Shown piece by piece: positions 1-8,311 of a DNA stretch of 64,000 nt. The notes under the pieces were generated by a model. The model saw only the letters and a program-made list of their open reading frames with translations. It was not told where the DNA came from and did not search any database. This stretch comes from RYN-230 sp963718305 (lineage in GTDB: Bacteria; Actinomycetota; Actinomycetes; Streptosporangiales; Streptosporangiaceae): the NCBI GenBank assembly GCA_963718305.1, contig CAVQZG010000012.1:1-64000 (forward strand). Direction: 5' to 3'. Every line of letters starts with the position of its first letter. Positions within the stretch are counted from its first letter, which is position 1. The position numbers and the translations under genes were made by a program.

Positions 1-1
1 G

Positions 2-202
2 GGTATAAAGGGGCTGGGTGAGGGAGGAGCGATTGCTCCGCCGGCGGCGATTGCCAACGCCTTGGCGGACGCGTTGCTGCCGTTCACGGTTCAAGTAAAC
101 GAAATTCCTCTCAGCCCCAGCCGCGTCCTGGAGCTGCTGTCTCCCGTAAGCGGGAGAGGGGTGAGGGTTGTCTCCCGCAAAGGCGCAAAGGCGCCAAGGT
201 GA
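2..202 (+). CDS. C-terminal fragment of molybdenum hydroxylase large subunit (XdhB/CoxL-like)
   Basis: The window opens inside a gene read in frame 2. The translation begins GIKGLGEGGAIAPPAAIANA and continues with residues resembling the extreme C-terminus of the molybdopterin-binding subunit of the xanthine dehydrogenase/CO dehydrogenase family, where a glycine-rich GxGEGG segment contacts the cofactor. About 45 residues look conserved; the last 20 or so run into repeat DNA before the TGA at 200-202, so the native stop may have been displaced. The iron-sulfur subunit follows at 387, as expected for such an enzyme. The 5' part lies outside the window. Base composition is lower in GC than the sequence beyond 2.77 kb. 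Confidence 0.75.
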   Translation, partial: GIKGLGEGGAIAPPAAIANALADALLPFTVQVNEIPLSPSRVLELLSPVSGRGVRVVSRKGAKAPR

Positions 203-334
203 CGGGCCGAGGCCCGTCATCCCGAGCGAATGCGAGGGATCTAAGAAGATTTCTCCCTTCGGTCGAAATGACAAGGGGTGTTTCTTTGCGTGCTTGGCGT
301 CCCTTCGACTTTGCTCAGGACATGCTTGGCGCGA
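177..334. repeat. Inverted repeat, left copy (pairs with 982-1144)
   Basis: This stretch of about 158 bp recurs in inverted orientation at 982-1144 with high similarity, including the segments reading GACGGGCC-GGCCCGTC, the 'cgagcgaatgcgagggatct' block and the 'catgcttggcgcg' end. It carries an internal palindrome at 201-218. It has no coding character. It looks like a dispersed intergenic repeat; a non-autonomous element is possible, but no target-site duplication is evident. Confidence 0.85.
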
Positions 335-386
335 TAAATTTTCTTGAAGTCGTTCTGTTGAACATTTAAAAGGTAAGAATCTATTC

Positions 387-886
387 ATGACTGAAAAGCT
401 TGCCATAGAGCTGACCGTCAACGGCAAACAGTGTGAAGGGCTTGTGGAGCCGCGCCTGTCTTTAGCTGACTTCCTGCGCGACCATCTTGGGCTTACCGGA
501 ACTCATCTGGGCTGCGAGCAGGGAATCTGCGGCAGCTGCACCGTTCTTTTCAACGGCGAGACCGTCCGGTGGTGCTCCTCCTCCGCCGTGCAAGCAAACG
601 GAGCAAAGGTCTTGACCGTCGAGGGGTTGGCGGGATTGGCGAAAGATGGCGAGCCAGCTTCATCCGATTCAGCAGGGATTCTTGGAGACGGTGGGTTTTC
701 AATGTGGCTTTTGTACGCCAGGTTTCTTGTTGACCGTCTATGAGTTGCTCAACGAGAATCCCTCTCCCTCCGAAGCGGAGATACGCGAGCAGTTGAGCGG
801 GATGCTTTTGCCGGTGTACCGGTTATCAGAATATCGTTGCGGCCGTTATGTGGGCGGCGGAACGTCTCAGGGTGAATTCCGAGTAG
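387..886 (+). pseudogene. [2Fe-2S] small subunit of molybdenum hydroxylase, frameshifted
   Basis: The product would be the iron-sulfur electron-transfer subunit of a xanthine/aldehyde/CO dehydrogenase-type enzyme. The N-terminal plant-type ferredoxin domain is clear, with GCEQGICGSCTV supplying the first cluster cysteines. The second cluster domain continues in another frame from about 646 (LHPIQQGFLE, QCGFCTPGFL) and then a third frame from about 793 (CFCRCTGYQNIV), ending at TAG 884-886. At least two frameshifts are therefore needed to rebuild one protein of about 165 residues, the normal family length. Every motif survives, which argues for recent decay or sequencing indels. The gene follows a large-subunit fragment and is flanked by a pair of long inverted repeats. 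Confidence 0.8.
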
Positions 887-981
887 TGACGGCGCCTCAC
901 TGCTTTCCGAAAATAACTTCAAGCCCAGGATATTTGAAAATGTCCGTTGAATTTTAGAGTAGGAATAGGAAGAAAGATTAC

Positions 982-1144
982 TCGCGCCAAGCATGTCCTG
1001 AGCAAGGTCGAAGGGACGCCAAGCACGCAAAGAAAAAATCCTTGTCATTTCGACCGAAGGGAGAAATCTTTCTAGATCCCTCGCATTCGCTCGGGATGAC
1101 GGGCCCTCGGCCCGTCACCTTGGCGTCTTTGCGTCTTTGCGCGA
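982..1144. repeat. Inverted repeat, right copy (pairs with 177-334)
   Basis: Reverse-complement copy of the left repeat, beginning 'tcgcgccaagcatgtcctga' and ending 'gtctttgcgcg'. Differences are scattered single-base changes and short indels. Together the two copies bracket the iron-sulfur subunit gene. The right end runs directly into the beginning of the ABC ATPase gene. Confidence 0.85.
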
Positions 1145-1173
1145 GCCTTGTTTTCTTCTTATTTTAGACAAGA

Positions 1174-1957
1174 GTGATGGCATCATTCTGCGAATCAAGG
1201 ATATCGGCAAGGTCTGGCACATCGAGCGGACCAAAGAACAGGTGGTGGCGCTCGGCGGCATCAGTCTGGATGTCGAGCAAGGCGAGTTCTTGGTTTTCGT
1301 TGGACCGTCGGGCTGTGGCAAATCCACTCTCCTCCAGATCATTGCGGGATTGGAGGAACCCGGGAGCGGTACGGTCGAGTCAGCAGGTCCGTCGACGGTC
1401 AGAAACAAACCGGGATGGTGTTTCAGGAATTCGCTCTCTTTCCCTGGCGCACGGTTCTGGAAAATATCGTCTTTGGTCCGGAAGTGAGAAGCGTGCCAAG
1501 AGCCCAGCGCGAAGCCAATGCTCAGAAACTGATCGAGTTAGTTCATCTGCGCGGCTTTGAGCATCGCTACCCGCAGGAGCTGTCAGGCGGCATGCGCCAG
1601 AGGGTCGCGCTCGCGCGCGCTCTTGCCAACGATCCCGCCATATTGCTTTTGACGAACCGCTCGCTTCACTGGATGCCCAGACTCGCAAGGTGCTGCAAGC
1701 AGAGCTCGTTCGCATCTGGCAAGAGACCAAACGGACTTTCATCTATGTGACTCATGGCCTGGACGAGGCGGTTCTGCTCGGTGACCGGGTGGTTCTTTTT
1801 ACCGCTCGGCCCGGGACGTATAAAGGAAATCGTGCCGGTCCGGCTACCCCGGCCGCGGAGCATTACGGGTCGTGGCGAGGTTGAACTGCTCGAATACCTT
1901 TCGGAGCAAATCCGCGACGAGGTGGATCGTTCCTTAAAGGCAGAGGGTCTGACGTAA
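1174..1957 (+). pseudogene. ABC transporter ATPase (SsuB/TauB/NrtD type), multiply frameshifted
   Basis: This is the ATP-hydrolysing subunit of a taurine/sulfonate/nitrate-type importer. Walker A GPSGCGKSTL lies at about 1292, a Q-loop FQEFALFPW at about 1421, the signature LSGGMRQRVALARAL at about 1578, and the H-loop YVTHGLDEAV at about 1744. The Walker B segment reads correctly as DEPLASLDAQTRKVL only after shifting frame at about 1650, consistent with a missing G in 'gcttttgacgaa'. Further shifts occur near 1385-1400 and near 1815. The C-terminus is complete (TAA at 1955-1957). The exact start is uncertain because the first codons also show frame ambiguity; the permease gene follows. Confidence 0.8.
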
Positions 1958-2207
1958 GACAGGCTGTTGAAAAAGACTCATATGCTTCGGTGCGCTCGAC
2001 CGATTTCGCGTCAACGTACAACAAGAGTACGCCTCCGCTCATCGATCTTCGCGCGCCTCGCCTCTGAGGTCTTTTTGAGCGGCCTGCAACTAAATTGTTA
2101 AGATCCTTCGAATGCCTCAGGATGAACGGACAAACATCTGAGATCAAATCTCCTCCGTTCGTCTGAGGCGTGTCGAAACTCCGGGAATGTTTTTCAACAG
2201 TCTGTCT
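1957..2207. repeat. Intergenic inverted-repeat region between ABC ATPase and permease
   Basis: The gap between the two transporter genes is bounded by inverted arms: agacaggctgttgaaaaag at 1957-1975 and its near-complement gtttttcaacagtctgtct at 2189-2207. A second nested pair reads ccttcgaatgcctcaggatg near 2106 and cgtctgaggcgtgtcgaa near 2159. No gene is apparent inside. The arms resemble dispersed repeat families of environmental bacteria rather than a terminator, because they are more than 200 bp apart. Confidence 0.7.
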
Positions 2208-2269
2208 GGAAGGCTGGAGTGAATCGTTAAAGTCAATACTCCTGCAGTCCAATATCTTAAGGAGTTTCT

Positions 2270-2765
2270 GTGGAAACGCTACGGCCGCTAAGGATTATTT
2301 CTCCTATCGTTTTTCTGTTGCTCTGGGAAGGCGCGGTGCGGTTCGGCGAAGTCAATCAACTGCTTGTCCCCGCGCCGGTCTCGGTGCTTCGCACCATGGT
2401 CGAGTTGACCCTCGATGGCCGCTTGCCTTGGGCCATCGCCGTGAGTCTCCATCGGGTGCTCCAAGGATTCATCTACGGCTCGCTCCTGGGGATTGGGTTA
2501 GGGCTTCTGGTGGGATGGTTTCGCTCCTTCGAAGACGCCGTCGATCCCCTAGTCGCTGCCATTTATCCGATCCCGAAGTCGGCGCTCTTTCCGCTCTTCA
2601 TTCTCTGGTTCGGCCTGGGCGAAACCTCGAAGGTCATGACCATTATGATCGGCGTCCTGTTTCTCGTCTTGATCAACACAGTCACCGGGGTGAAGGCCAT
2701 CGACCCGGTGCTTCTAAAGCCGCGCGGGACCTGGGTGCAAACCAGCGCCAGATCTTCGCCAAAGT
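2270..2765 (+). pseudogene. ABC transporter permease (SsuC/TauC type), truncated at the junction
   Basis: This is the membrane subunit of the same importer. The start ATG lacks strong independent support but lies after a plausible spacer. Several hydrophobic segments are visible, and the typical stretch LVPAPVSVLRTMVEL and the PKSALFPLFILWFGLG loop identify the family. A one-base loss near 2719 ('cttctaaagccgcg') shifts frame; correcting it restores KAARDLGANQRQIFAKV, the beginning of the EAA loop that docks the ATPase. Homology then stops at about 2765 and about 100 residues are missing. The sequence that follows is an actinobacterial gene on the opposite strand. Confidence 0.8.
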
Positions 2766-2775
2766 GCAGGGCGGC
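2755..2775. other. Composition and homology breakpoint (probable chimeric join)
   Basis: Left of this point the plus strand encodes the permease EAA loop; right of it the minus strand encodes the interior of PgeF. The two alignments meet within a few bases around 'gccaaagtgcagggcggcc'. Neither gene has its expected remainder. GC content and codon use change sharply at the same place. Confidence 0.8.
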
Positions 2776-3261
2776 CCCGGTCACCCCGGCCACCGTGCCA
2801 CGCCAGCCTGCGTGCACGCAGGCCAGCACCTGGGCCTGCGGGTCGATCAGGATGATGGGCACGCAGTCGGCGACCAGGATGGCCAGCACGGTGCCCGGGT
2901 CGGTCGTCACCAGGGCATCGGTGGACGCAATGGCGTCGTCCACGGCGAGTGCGCCGCGTCCCCGTTCGGCGCCGGACACGACCGCCACCCGGCGGCCGTG
3001 CGCCTGCTGGCAGAAGACGAAGTCGCCCAGGTCAGTGCCCAGAGCGGCGGCCACCCGGCGCCGGTTCACCACCACGTCGGCGGGGGTGTCGCCGACGTGC
3101 AGCCCGAGGTTGAGGGTGCCGTAGGGGCCGGCTGAAACGCCGCCGTGGCGCGTCGTCACGAACGCGTCCACGCCCAGGGCATCCAGCGACGGCCAGGCCA
3201 GCACGTCCAGGCTTCCCTGCCGGCGAAGGCCGGCCGTGGCCGATGTTGGCGCAGTCACCAC
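2766..3261 (-). pseudogene. pgeF: Peptidoglycan editing factor / multicopper polyphenol oxidase family protein, 3' part missing
   Basis: The protein belongs to the YfiH/PgeF (laccase-domain, DUF152) family, zinc-dependent enzymes linked to purine nucleoside phosphorolysis and peptidoglycan quality control. Visible family features are VTTRHGGVS near the N-terminus, FCQQAHGRRV, the ADCVPIIL segment and the CVHAGWRGTV motif that supplies catalytic His and Cys. The frame then passes directly into foreign sequence at about 2766, removing roughly the last quarter of the protein. GTG at 3259-3261 or 3256-3258 is the likely start; an upstream ATG at 3309 is an alternative. It is divergent from the lipid kinase gene at 3474. 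Confidence 0.8.
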
Positions 3262-3473
3262 GCCGCAATACTGTAGTGGCGGGGGGGTCGAGGCCGCCGG
3301 ACCGCCCATGGCCGGGTTGCCGGACGTGCGGACCTCGGCCAAGCTTACTGCCGGCGAGGCGGGGCGCGCCGGACCGTGATCACGTGCCGGCGTGGCGGGG
3401 GGTCCAGGGCGGTCGCCGCCCCCGGACAGGACTAGTACAGTTCGCCGCATGCGGCCAGAGGCGATGTAGAAGC

Positions 3474-4349
3474 ATGCGGGCGGCGGTCGTGGTCAATCCC
3501 ACCAAACATGCTGACGGGGCCAAGTTCCGGGCCGAGGTCACCGAGACCATGGCCGCGCATGGCTGGAGCGAACCGCTGTGGCTGGAGACGACCCCGGACG
3601 AGACCGGGCGGGGGCTGGCCAAGGCCGCGGTGGCCGAGCAGGTCGATGTCGTCCTGGCCAGCGGCGGCGACGGGACCGTCACGGCGTGTGCCGAGGGGGT
3701 TGCGGGCAGCGGTGTCCCGCTGGCCGTGCTGCCGGCCGGGACCGGCAACCTGCTGGCCCGCAACCTCGGCCTGCCGCTGGCCCTGGACCAGGCGCTGGCC
3801 GTCGGCCTGACCGGCCGGGACCGGCGGCTGGACGTGGGTAACGCCAACGGGCACCCGTTCGTGGCCATGGCCGGGATCGGTTTCGACGCGATGCTGCTGG
3901 ACAGCACCGGCGAGCCGCTCAAGAAGCGGCTGGGCTGGGTGGCCTACGCCGTGTCCGCCCTGCGCCATCTGCGCGCCCGCCCCGTCCGCGCCACGCTCCG
4001 CGCCGACGGCGGCCGGGTGCTGCGCCGCCGGGCCAGCGGCATCATCGTCGGCAACGTGGGCGCGCTGCAGGGCGGTCTGGCGCTGCTGCCGGGGGCGGAG
4101 CCCGACGACGGGGTGCTCGACCTCATGGTGCTGACCGCCCGGGGCTGGTCCGGCTGGCTGGCCCTGTCGATGGACGTGATGCTGCGGCGGACCCGGACCA
4201 GCCGGGTGGCCCGCAGCGAGTTCCGCGAGCTGCGGGTCCAGCTCGACCGGCCGCAGCTGTGGGAACTCGACGGCGAGGTCATGGGCCTGACCCGGCAGCT
4301 GGTGGTCGTGGTGCAGCCGGGCCAGCTGCTGGTCCGGGTGCCGCGCTAG
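3474..4349 (+). CDS. Diacylglycerol kinase-family lipid kinase
   Basis: The 291-residue protein matches the DagK/YegS catalytic family, which phosphorylates diacylglycerol, sphingoid or related lipid substrates with ATP. The nucleotide-binding loop LASGGDGTVTACAEG lies at about residues 61-75 and is followed by AVLPAGTGNLLARNLGLP, both hallmark motifs. The second domain contains IVGNVGALQGGLALLPGAEPDDG, shortened but recognisable. ATG at 3474 places the protein start just before the conserved VVVNPTK strand. There is no signal peptide, so it probably acts at the inner membrane face. The substrate cannot be told from sequence. Confidence 0.88.
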   Translation: MRAAVVVNPTKHADGAKFRAEVTETMAAHGWSEPLWLETTPDETGRGLAKAAVAEQVDVVLASGGDGTVTACAEGVAGSGVPLAVLPAGTGNLLARNLGLPLALDQALAVGLTGRDRRLDVGNANGHPFVAMAGIGFDAMLLDSTGEPLKKRLGWVAYAVSALRHLRARPVRATLRADGGRVLRRRASGIIVGNVGALQGGLALLPGAEPDDGVLDLMVLTARGWSGWLALSMDVMLRRTRTSRVARSEFRELRVQLDRPQLWELDGEVMGLTRQLVVVVQPGQLLVRVPR

Positions 4350-4514
4350 CGCCCGCCCTGACCCTTCGCCCCGCCTGCGTGCCTCCCTGAGGGAAACGCC
4401 GGCTTTGCCATGTCTTGGGATACGACCGGGCCGCCGTGAATGGGCGGCCATCGCCTGGGTAGTGAGGGGCGGGCTGCCGGTCTGAGACCGCGCCAGCCAG
4501 CAGCACCGCAGGCA

Positions 4515-6005
4515 ATGCGGTCATCGACCCCAAAGGTGGCGAACGTGTGGAACCGGCTCGAGCAGCGTGAGCTGAAGCGGGTCTCCCGACGCATTTCCGG
4601 CTACGGGCCCGGACAGCTCCCGGCGCCGGACCAGCCCGCTGGCACTGACCTGCTGCCGCAGATCAAGCACATCGTCGTGCTGATGATGGAGAACCACTCC
4701 TACGACAACTACCTGGGCATGCTGCCGGGACGCGGGGAGGGGTTCCCGCTCGGCCCGGACGGCGAGCCGGAGGTGTCCAGCACCGGGGCCCAGGGTGAGT
4801 CCGTCCCCGCGCACCACCTGGACAGCACGGTCCAGGTGGCGGAGACGCCGTCGCAGAGCTGGCACGCCACCCACCTGCAGTGGGCGGACGGCAAGCTCGA
4901 CGGGTTCGTGACCGCGACCCAGGAGCTGCTGCCCGAGAAGGACGCCACCCGGGCCATGGGCTACTGGACCGAGCGCGACCTGCCCTTCTACTACGGGCTG
5001 GCCCGGACGTTCCCGCTGGCGGACCGGTGGTTCTCCTCCTGCCTGGGCCCCACCTTTCCCAACCGCCGGTTCCTGATCTCCGGAACCGCCAACGGGCTCA
5101 TCGACGACCTGCCGATGAACATGGCCGACTACCCGGCGCACGGGACCATCTTCGACCAGCTCAGCAAGCACGGCGTCTCGTGGGTGAACTACCACCCGCT
5201 GGCCGGGGGGAAGACCGGGTTCCGGTCGGCGCTGCGGCACCGGCGCCGGATGGTGGAGCGCCGGCTCCGCTCGCTGCGGGCGCTGAACCCGACCTCACTG
5301 GCCCAGCTGGGCAAGGACATGCAGTTCACCGCCGACATCTACCCGCTCGGCATCGGCCGCTACATGCGGCACGTGCGGGGCACGGAGCAGTTCTTCACCG
5401 ATGCCGACCAGGGCACGCTGCCCGCGATCAGCCTCGTGGATCCCGACTTCAAGGACTACTCCGAGGAGAACCCGCAGGACATCAAGAAGGGCGAGAGCTT
5501 CGCCTCGGAGGTCATCAAGCGGGTCATGCACGGCCAGGGCTGGGCCAGCACCCTGCTGATCTGGTTGTACGACGAGCACGGCGGCTACTACGACCACGTC
5601 CCGCCGCCCCCCGCGGTGGAACCGGACGAGGTGCTGGGCCGCAGCGTGTTCAGCCGCCGGACCTGGGTCCACGCGGTCATGGGCGTGCTGTTCCCGGGCT
5701 ACGTGAAGAACGCCCAGAAGCTGGACGCCGGGCCCAGGCACTACGACCGCTACGGCTTCCGGGTCCCCGCGGTCCTGGTCTCGCCGTACGCCCGGCCCGG
5801 CTACGTGACCTCGCGGACCTTCGACCACACCTCGGTGCTCAAGCTGATCGAGCAGAAGTGGAACCTGCCCCCGCTGACGGCGCGGGACGCCGCCGCGGAC
5901 TCACCGCTCGACGCCCTCGACCTGAATAGCCCGCCCGCCTTCGCCGAGCCGCCCGAGCTCCCGGAGCCCGCGCTGCGCTGGGGCTCCTGGCCGGCTGAGG
6001 TCTAG
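4515..6005 (+). CDS. Phosphoesterase family protein (phospholipase C/acid phosphatase type)
   Basis: A protein of about 496 residues of the PF04185 phosphoesterase family, which includes non-specific phospholipases C and acid phosphatases. Diagnostic motifs are HIVVLMMENHSYDNYLG near the N-terminus (metal ligand and catalytic region), the GPTFPNRRFLISGTANG segment, IWLYDEHGGYYDHVPPP and GFRVPAVLVSPYARPG, followed by FDHTSVLKLIEQKW. Many relatives are Tat-exported, but the N-terminus here (from ATG 4515 or a GTG near 4536/4545) has no hydrophobic signal core or twin-arginine signal, so a cytoplasmic location is suggested. It ends 15 nt before the GAF-ANTAR gene and may be cotranscribed with it. 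Confidence 0.87.
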   Translation: MRSSTPKVANVWNRLEQRELKRVSRRISGYGPGQLPAPDQPAGTDLLPQIKHIVVLMMENHSYDNYLGMLPGRGEGFPLGPDGEPEVSSTGAQGESVPAHHLDSTVQVAETPSQSWHATHLQWADGKLDGFVTATQELLPEKDATRAMGYWTERDLPFYYGLARTFPLADRWFSSCLGPTFPNRRFLISGTANGLIDDLPMNMADYPAHGTIFDQLSKHGVSWVNYHPLAGGKTGFRSALRHRRRMVERRLRSLRALNPTSLAQLGKDMQFTADIYPLGIGRYMRHVRGTEQFFTDADQGTLPAISLVDPDFKDYSEENPQDIKKGESFASEVIKRVMHGQGWASTLLIWLYDEHGGYYDHVPPPPAVEPDEVLGRSVFSRRTWVHAVMGVLFPGYVKNAQKLDAGPRHYDRYGFRVPAVLVSPYARPGYVTSRTFDHTSVLKLIEQKWNLPPLTARDAAADSPLDALDLNSPPAFAEPPELPEPALRWGSWPAEV

Positions 6006-6020
6006 GGGGCAGGGGACCCC

Positions 6021-6728
6021 ATGGCAGTGGAGATGCAGGACGTCAGCTCGGCCCTGGCCGAGCTCGGCCGGCTGCGGTTCGGCGAGATGAAGGTGGAGGA
6101 CGCGATGCACGAGATCGTCCGCTCCACCCACGCCATCTTCGACGTGGACGGGGCCGGCCTCATGCTCGCGGACGCCGATCACCACCTGCACAACGTGGCG
6201 GTGTCCGACGACCGGCTGGCGCACCTGGAGGAGCTCCAGATCAGGCATCGCGAGGGGCCCTGCATCGCCGCCTTCGAGGACAAGCAGCTCATCGGGGCGG
6301 AGGACCTGACCGAGGACTCGCGCTGGCCCCTGTTCAGCGCCGCGGCCGTGCAGCGGGGCGTGCGCGCGGTACTGGCCAGCCCGCTGCCGTACAACCAGGA
6401 CGCGGTGGGGGTCGTGGCCGTGCTGTCGGAGGACCGGCACCCCTGGTCCCCCGAGGGTGAGCTGGCCCTGCTGGCCTTCACGGACCTGGCCGCGCTGATG
6501 ATCGCCAGCATGATGCAGGGCCAGGAGCAGTCCGAGCTGGCCGCCCAGCTGCAGACGGCGCTGAATTCGCGGGCCATTATCGAGCAGGCGAAAGGCGTGC
6601 TGATCGGCCAGCAGGGCCTGTCCGCGCACGAGGCATACGAGCAGCTCCGTGCGCAAGCCAGGTCGCAACGCCGCAAACTCGCGGCCGTCTCTGCGGAAGT
6701 GGTCAAGAACGCGGCAGGCCGCCGGTGA
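6021..6728 (+). CDS. GAF and ANTAR domain transcription antitermination regulator
   Basis: The 235-residue protein has a GAF sensor domain at about residues 15-165 and a C-terminal ANTAR RNA-binding helix bundle at about 170-230. The ANTAR signature is visible as LNSRAIIEQAKGVLIGQQGLSAHEAYEQLR. Such proteins bind paired hairpin RNA motifs and prevent termination; in actinobacteria the GAF domain probably senses a ligand or redox state. The first residues after ATG 6021 follow a GGGGGCAGGGGA-type purine-rich stretch that can act as a ribosome binding site. Target RNAs cannot be identified here. Confidence 0.9.
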   Translation: MAVEMQDVSSALAELGRLRFGEMKVEDAMHEIVRSTHAIFDVDGAGLMLADADHHLHNVAVSDDRLAHLEELQIRHREGPCIAAFEDKQLIGAEDLTEDSRWPLFSAAAVQRGVRAVLASPLPYNQDAVGVVAVLSEDRHPWSPEGELALLAFTDLAALMIASMMQGQEQSELAAQLQTALNSRAIIEQAKGVLIGQQGLSAHEAYEQLRAQARSQRRKLAAVSAEVVKNAAGRR

Positions 6729-6732
6729 AGAT

Positions 6733-6760
6733 TTGCAACCAGCTCTATGTACGGCATAAT
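6733..6760 (+). promoter_or_regulatory. Possible sigma-70-type promoter upstream of small membrane peptide gene
   Basis: TTGCAA at 6733-6738 and CATAAT at 6755-6760 are separated by 16 bp, a plausible housekeeping promoter in otherwise GC-rich DNA, just after the ANTAR gene stop. It would give a 5' untranslated region of about 160 nt before ATG 6925. Motif match only. Confidence 0.35.
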
Positions 6761-6924
6761 GGAATTGCCGTCACGGAACCGCCGAGACTCCCGCGGTTGT
6801 CCGGAACGCCGCCGCTCGTCATTGACCGGCTTCGCTATTGCGTCGGAGTCGCTCCTCCTGGCCGCGGCCGGCCGAAATCTCAGAGCCCTCAGCTCTCATC
6901 GGATAACACCTTTTAGGAGATCTC

Positions 6925-7080
6925 ATGATCATTATCGGTATCGTCCTGCTCCTGCTCGGCTTCCTGCTCAAGGTCGCGATCCTGTGGACCCTCGGGATCA
7001 TCGTGCTGGTGGTGGGCCTCATCCTGCTGCTGCTCGGCTCGCTGGGCCACGCGGTGGGCCCGCGCCGCCATTACTGGTAG
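6925..7080 (+). CDS. Small hydrophobic membrane protein (DUF6131-like)
   Basis: A 51-codon gene starting MIIIGIVLLLLGFLLKVAIL and ending GHAVGPRRHYW. It is almost entirely two hydrophobic helices with a short basic tail, like a family of about 50-residue proteins frequent in actinomycetes and of unknown role. A strong ribosome binding site, AGGAGA, lies at 6915-6920, 4 nt before the ATG. A strong intrinsic terminator follows about 100 bp downstream, indicating a short monocistronic transcript. The function is not known. Confidence 0.82.
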   Translation: MIIIGIVLLLLGFLLKVAILWTLGIIVLVVGLILLLLGSLGHAVGPRRHYW

Positions 7081-7183
7081 CGACGCAGCCCGCCTCGTCC
7101 CGCCGCACCACGCGGCGTGCTGAGGCGGGGGCCCGGCAGCTGACGGCCACGCCGGGCCGCGCGCCCGATCCGGTCGCACCGCC

Positions 7184-7221
7184 AATGGCTCCAGCCACCC
7201 GCCCGGGTGGCTGGAGCCATT
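7184..7221 (+). terminator. Strong intrinsic terminator
   Basis: A perfect 17-bp stem, AATGGCTCCAGCCACCC at 7184-7200 and its complement at 7205-7221, closes on a GCCC loop and is followed by TGTTTATTCT-like sequence. It ends the 6925-7080 transcript. Sequence 7222-7389 up to the next convergent gene shows no further gene. Confidence 0.9.
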
Positions 7222-7389
7222 GTTTATTCTCACTTGCGTCAGGTACGTGTTGCCGAGGGTGCGGGGGCCTTTATCGGGTGTCTCCGGGTCTATGGGGCTT
7301 GTTCATAATGCGGCACATTCGGTTCACCGGGCCGAGGACAAGCTGACCATGGGCCCCCGCTCGATCACGGTCCTCCGTAGCCCCCGCCC

Positions 7390-8103
7390 TCAGGCCTGAT
7401 CAGCGGGGCCGACCTGGATGGCGATCTCGCCGCCCAGCCGGGCCCCCGCTACCAGTTCCAGCTCGTCACCGCTCCAGAACCGGCCGGGGTCGTACCACTG
7501 CGGCTGCCGCTCGCCGGAGAGCAGGCCCATGGACTGGTAGGTGGCCGCCACGACCTCTGCGCAGTACGCGGTCTCCAGGGCCCGGTCGGGACCCTGGGGA
7601 CCCTCAGCGGGGCCTTGGGGCGGGCCGTCGGCGGGGCCGCCGGCCGGGCCGCGCCCCGGGCGGTGGGGGATGGGCAGGCGGCCGAGCAGCCACCGGCTGG
7701 CCAGCCGGGCGGTGCTGGGGAACGGGGTGCCGTCCAGCCGGGCGATGGTGCGCAGCAGCGCATCCTCCATCCCGGGCAGCGGCGGATGCTCGAGCTGGCG
7801 CAGCCACGCATGCTGGCCGTAGCGGCGCGTCCAGACCAGCACCGCGGCCCGCAGATCGTGCAGCTGGACGCCACGGTGCCGGTTTCCCGACCAGAGATCT
7901 TCCAGTGAGCGGCCCAGCTCGGCGTGCCACATCAGGGGCGGCAGGTCTTCGATCACGACGGACATGCCGACGTGATTGACCGGGCTGTTGGTGCCCACCC
8001 GGATGGCCCGGTCGGCCAGGGTATGGCCACGGAACAGCCATATGTCGCCGGTCCGGGTCTGCTCCAGGGCTTTGTCCAGGGTGATGCCCGCGATGGTCGC
8101 CAC
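7390..8103 (-). CDS. YiiX/YebB-like permuted papain-fold hydrolase (NlpC/P60 clan)
   Basis: The 237-residue protein resembles the permuted NlpC/P60 (YiiX-type) amidase/lipase group. The N-terminal GDIWLFRGH segment and SPVNHVGMSVV carry the conserved histidine, and the C-terminal YCAEVVAATYQSMGLL supplies the candidate catalytic cysteine, in the permuted order expected for this clan. A Gly/Pro-rich linker at about residues 155-172 separates the halves. No signal peptide is seen, so it may act on cytoplasmic or membrane-lipid substrates. ATG is at 8101-8103; the gene is divergent from the small gene at 8121. The actual substrate is unknown. Confidence 0.65.
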   Translation of the reverse strand: MATIAGITLDKALEQTRTGDIWLFRGHTLADRAIRVGTNSPVNHVGMSVVIEDLPPLMWHAELGRSLEDLWSGNRHRGVQLHDLRAAVLVWTRRYGQHAWLRQLEHPPLPGMEDALLRTIARLDGTPFPSTARLASRWLLGRLPIPHRPGRGPAGGPADGPPQGPAEGPQGPDRALETAYCAEVVAATYQSMGLLSGERQPQWYDPGRFWSGDELELVAGARLGGEIAIQVGPADQA

Positions 8104-8120
8104 GGTCGTAGCCTAGGCAG

Positions 8121-8309
8121 GTGCGCTGGTGGAAAGTAGCAGGATTGGCGGGCCTGGCGGGCGTGGCCGCCACGGGCGTGGTGATCGTCCGGGGCGAGCG
8201 GCGGCGCCGGGCCTACACGCCCGAGGAGGTCAGGGAGCGGCTGCACGCCCGGCTGGCGGAATCATCCCCGGACGCGGCGCCCCCCGGGCCGGAGCGGGCC
8301 CCGGGCTGA
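8121..8309 (+). CDS. Small single-pass membrane protein
   Basis: A 62-residue product starting at GTG 8121 (MRWWKVAGLAGLAGVAATGV). It has one N-terminal hydrophobic helix followed by a basic RGERRRR stop-transfer stretch and a short helical segment (YTPEEVRERLHARLAE). It lies head-to-head with the YiiX-like gene, 17 bp away, and tail-to-tail 2 bp from the glycosyltransferase. I do not recognise a named family; the compact spacing and the plausible topology support a real gene. Confidence 0.6.
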   Translation: MRWWKVAGLAGLAGVAATGVVIVRGERRRRAYTPEEVRERLHARLAESSPDAAPPGPERAPG

Positions 8310-8311
8310 GA

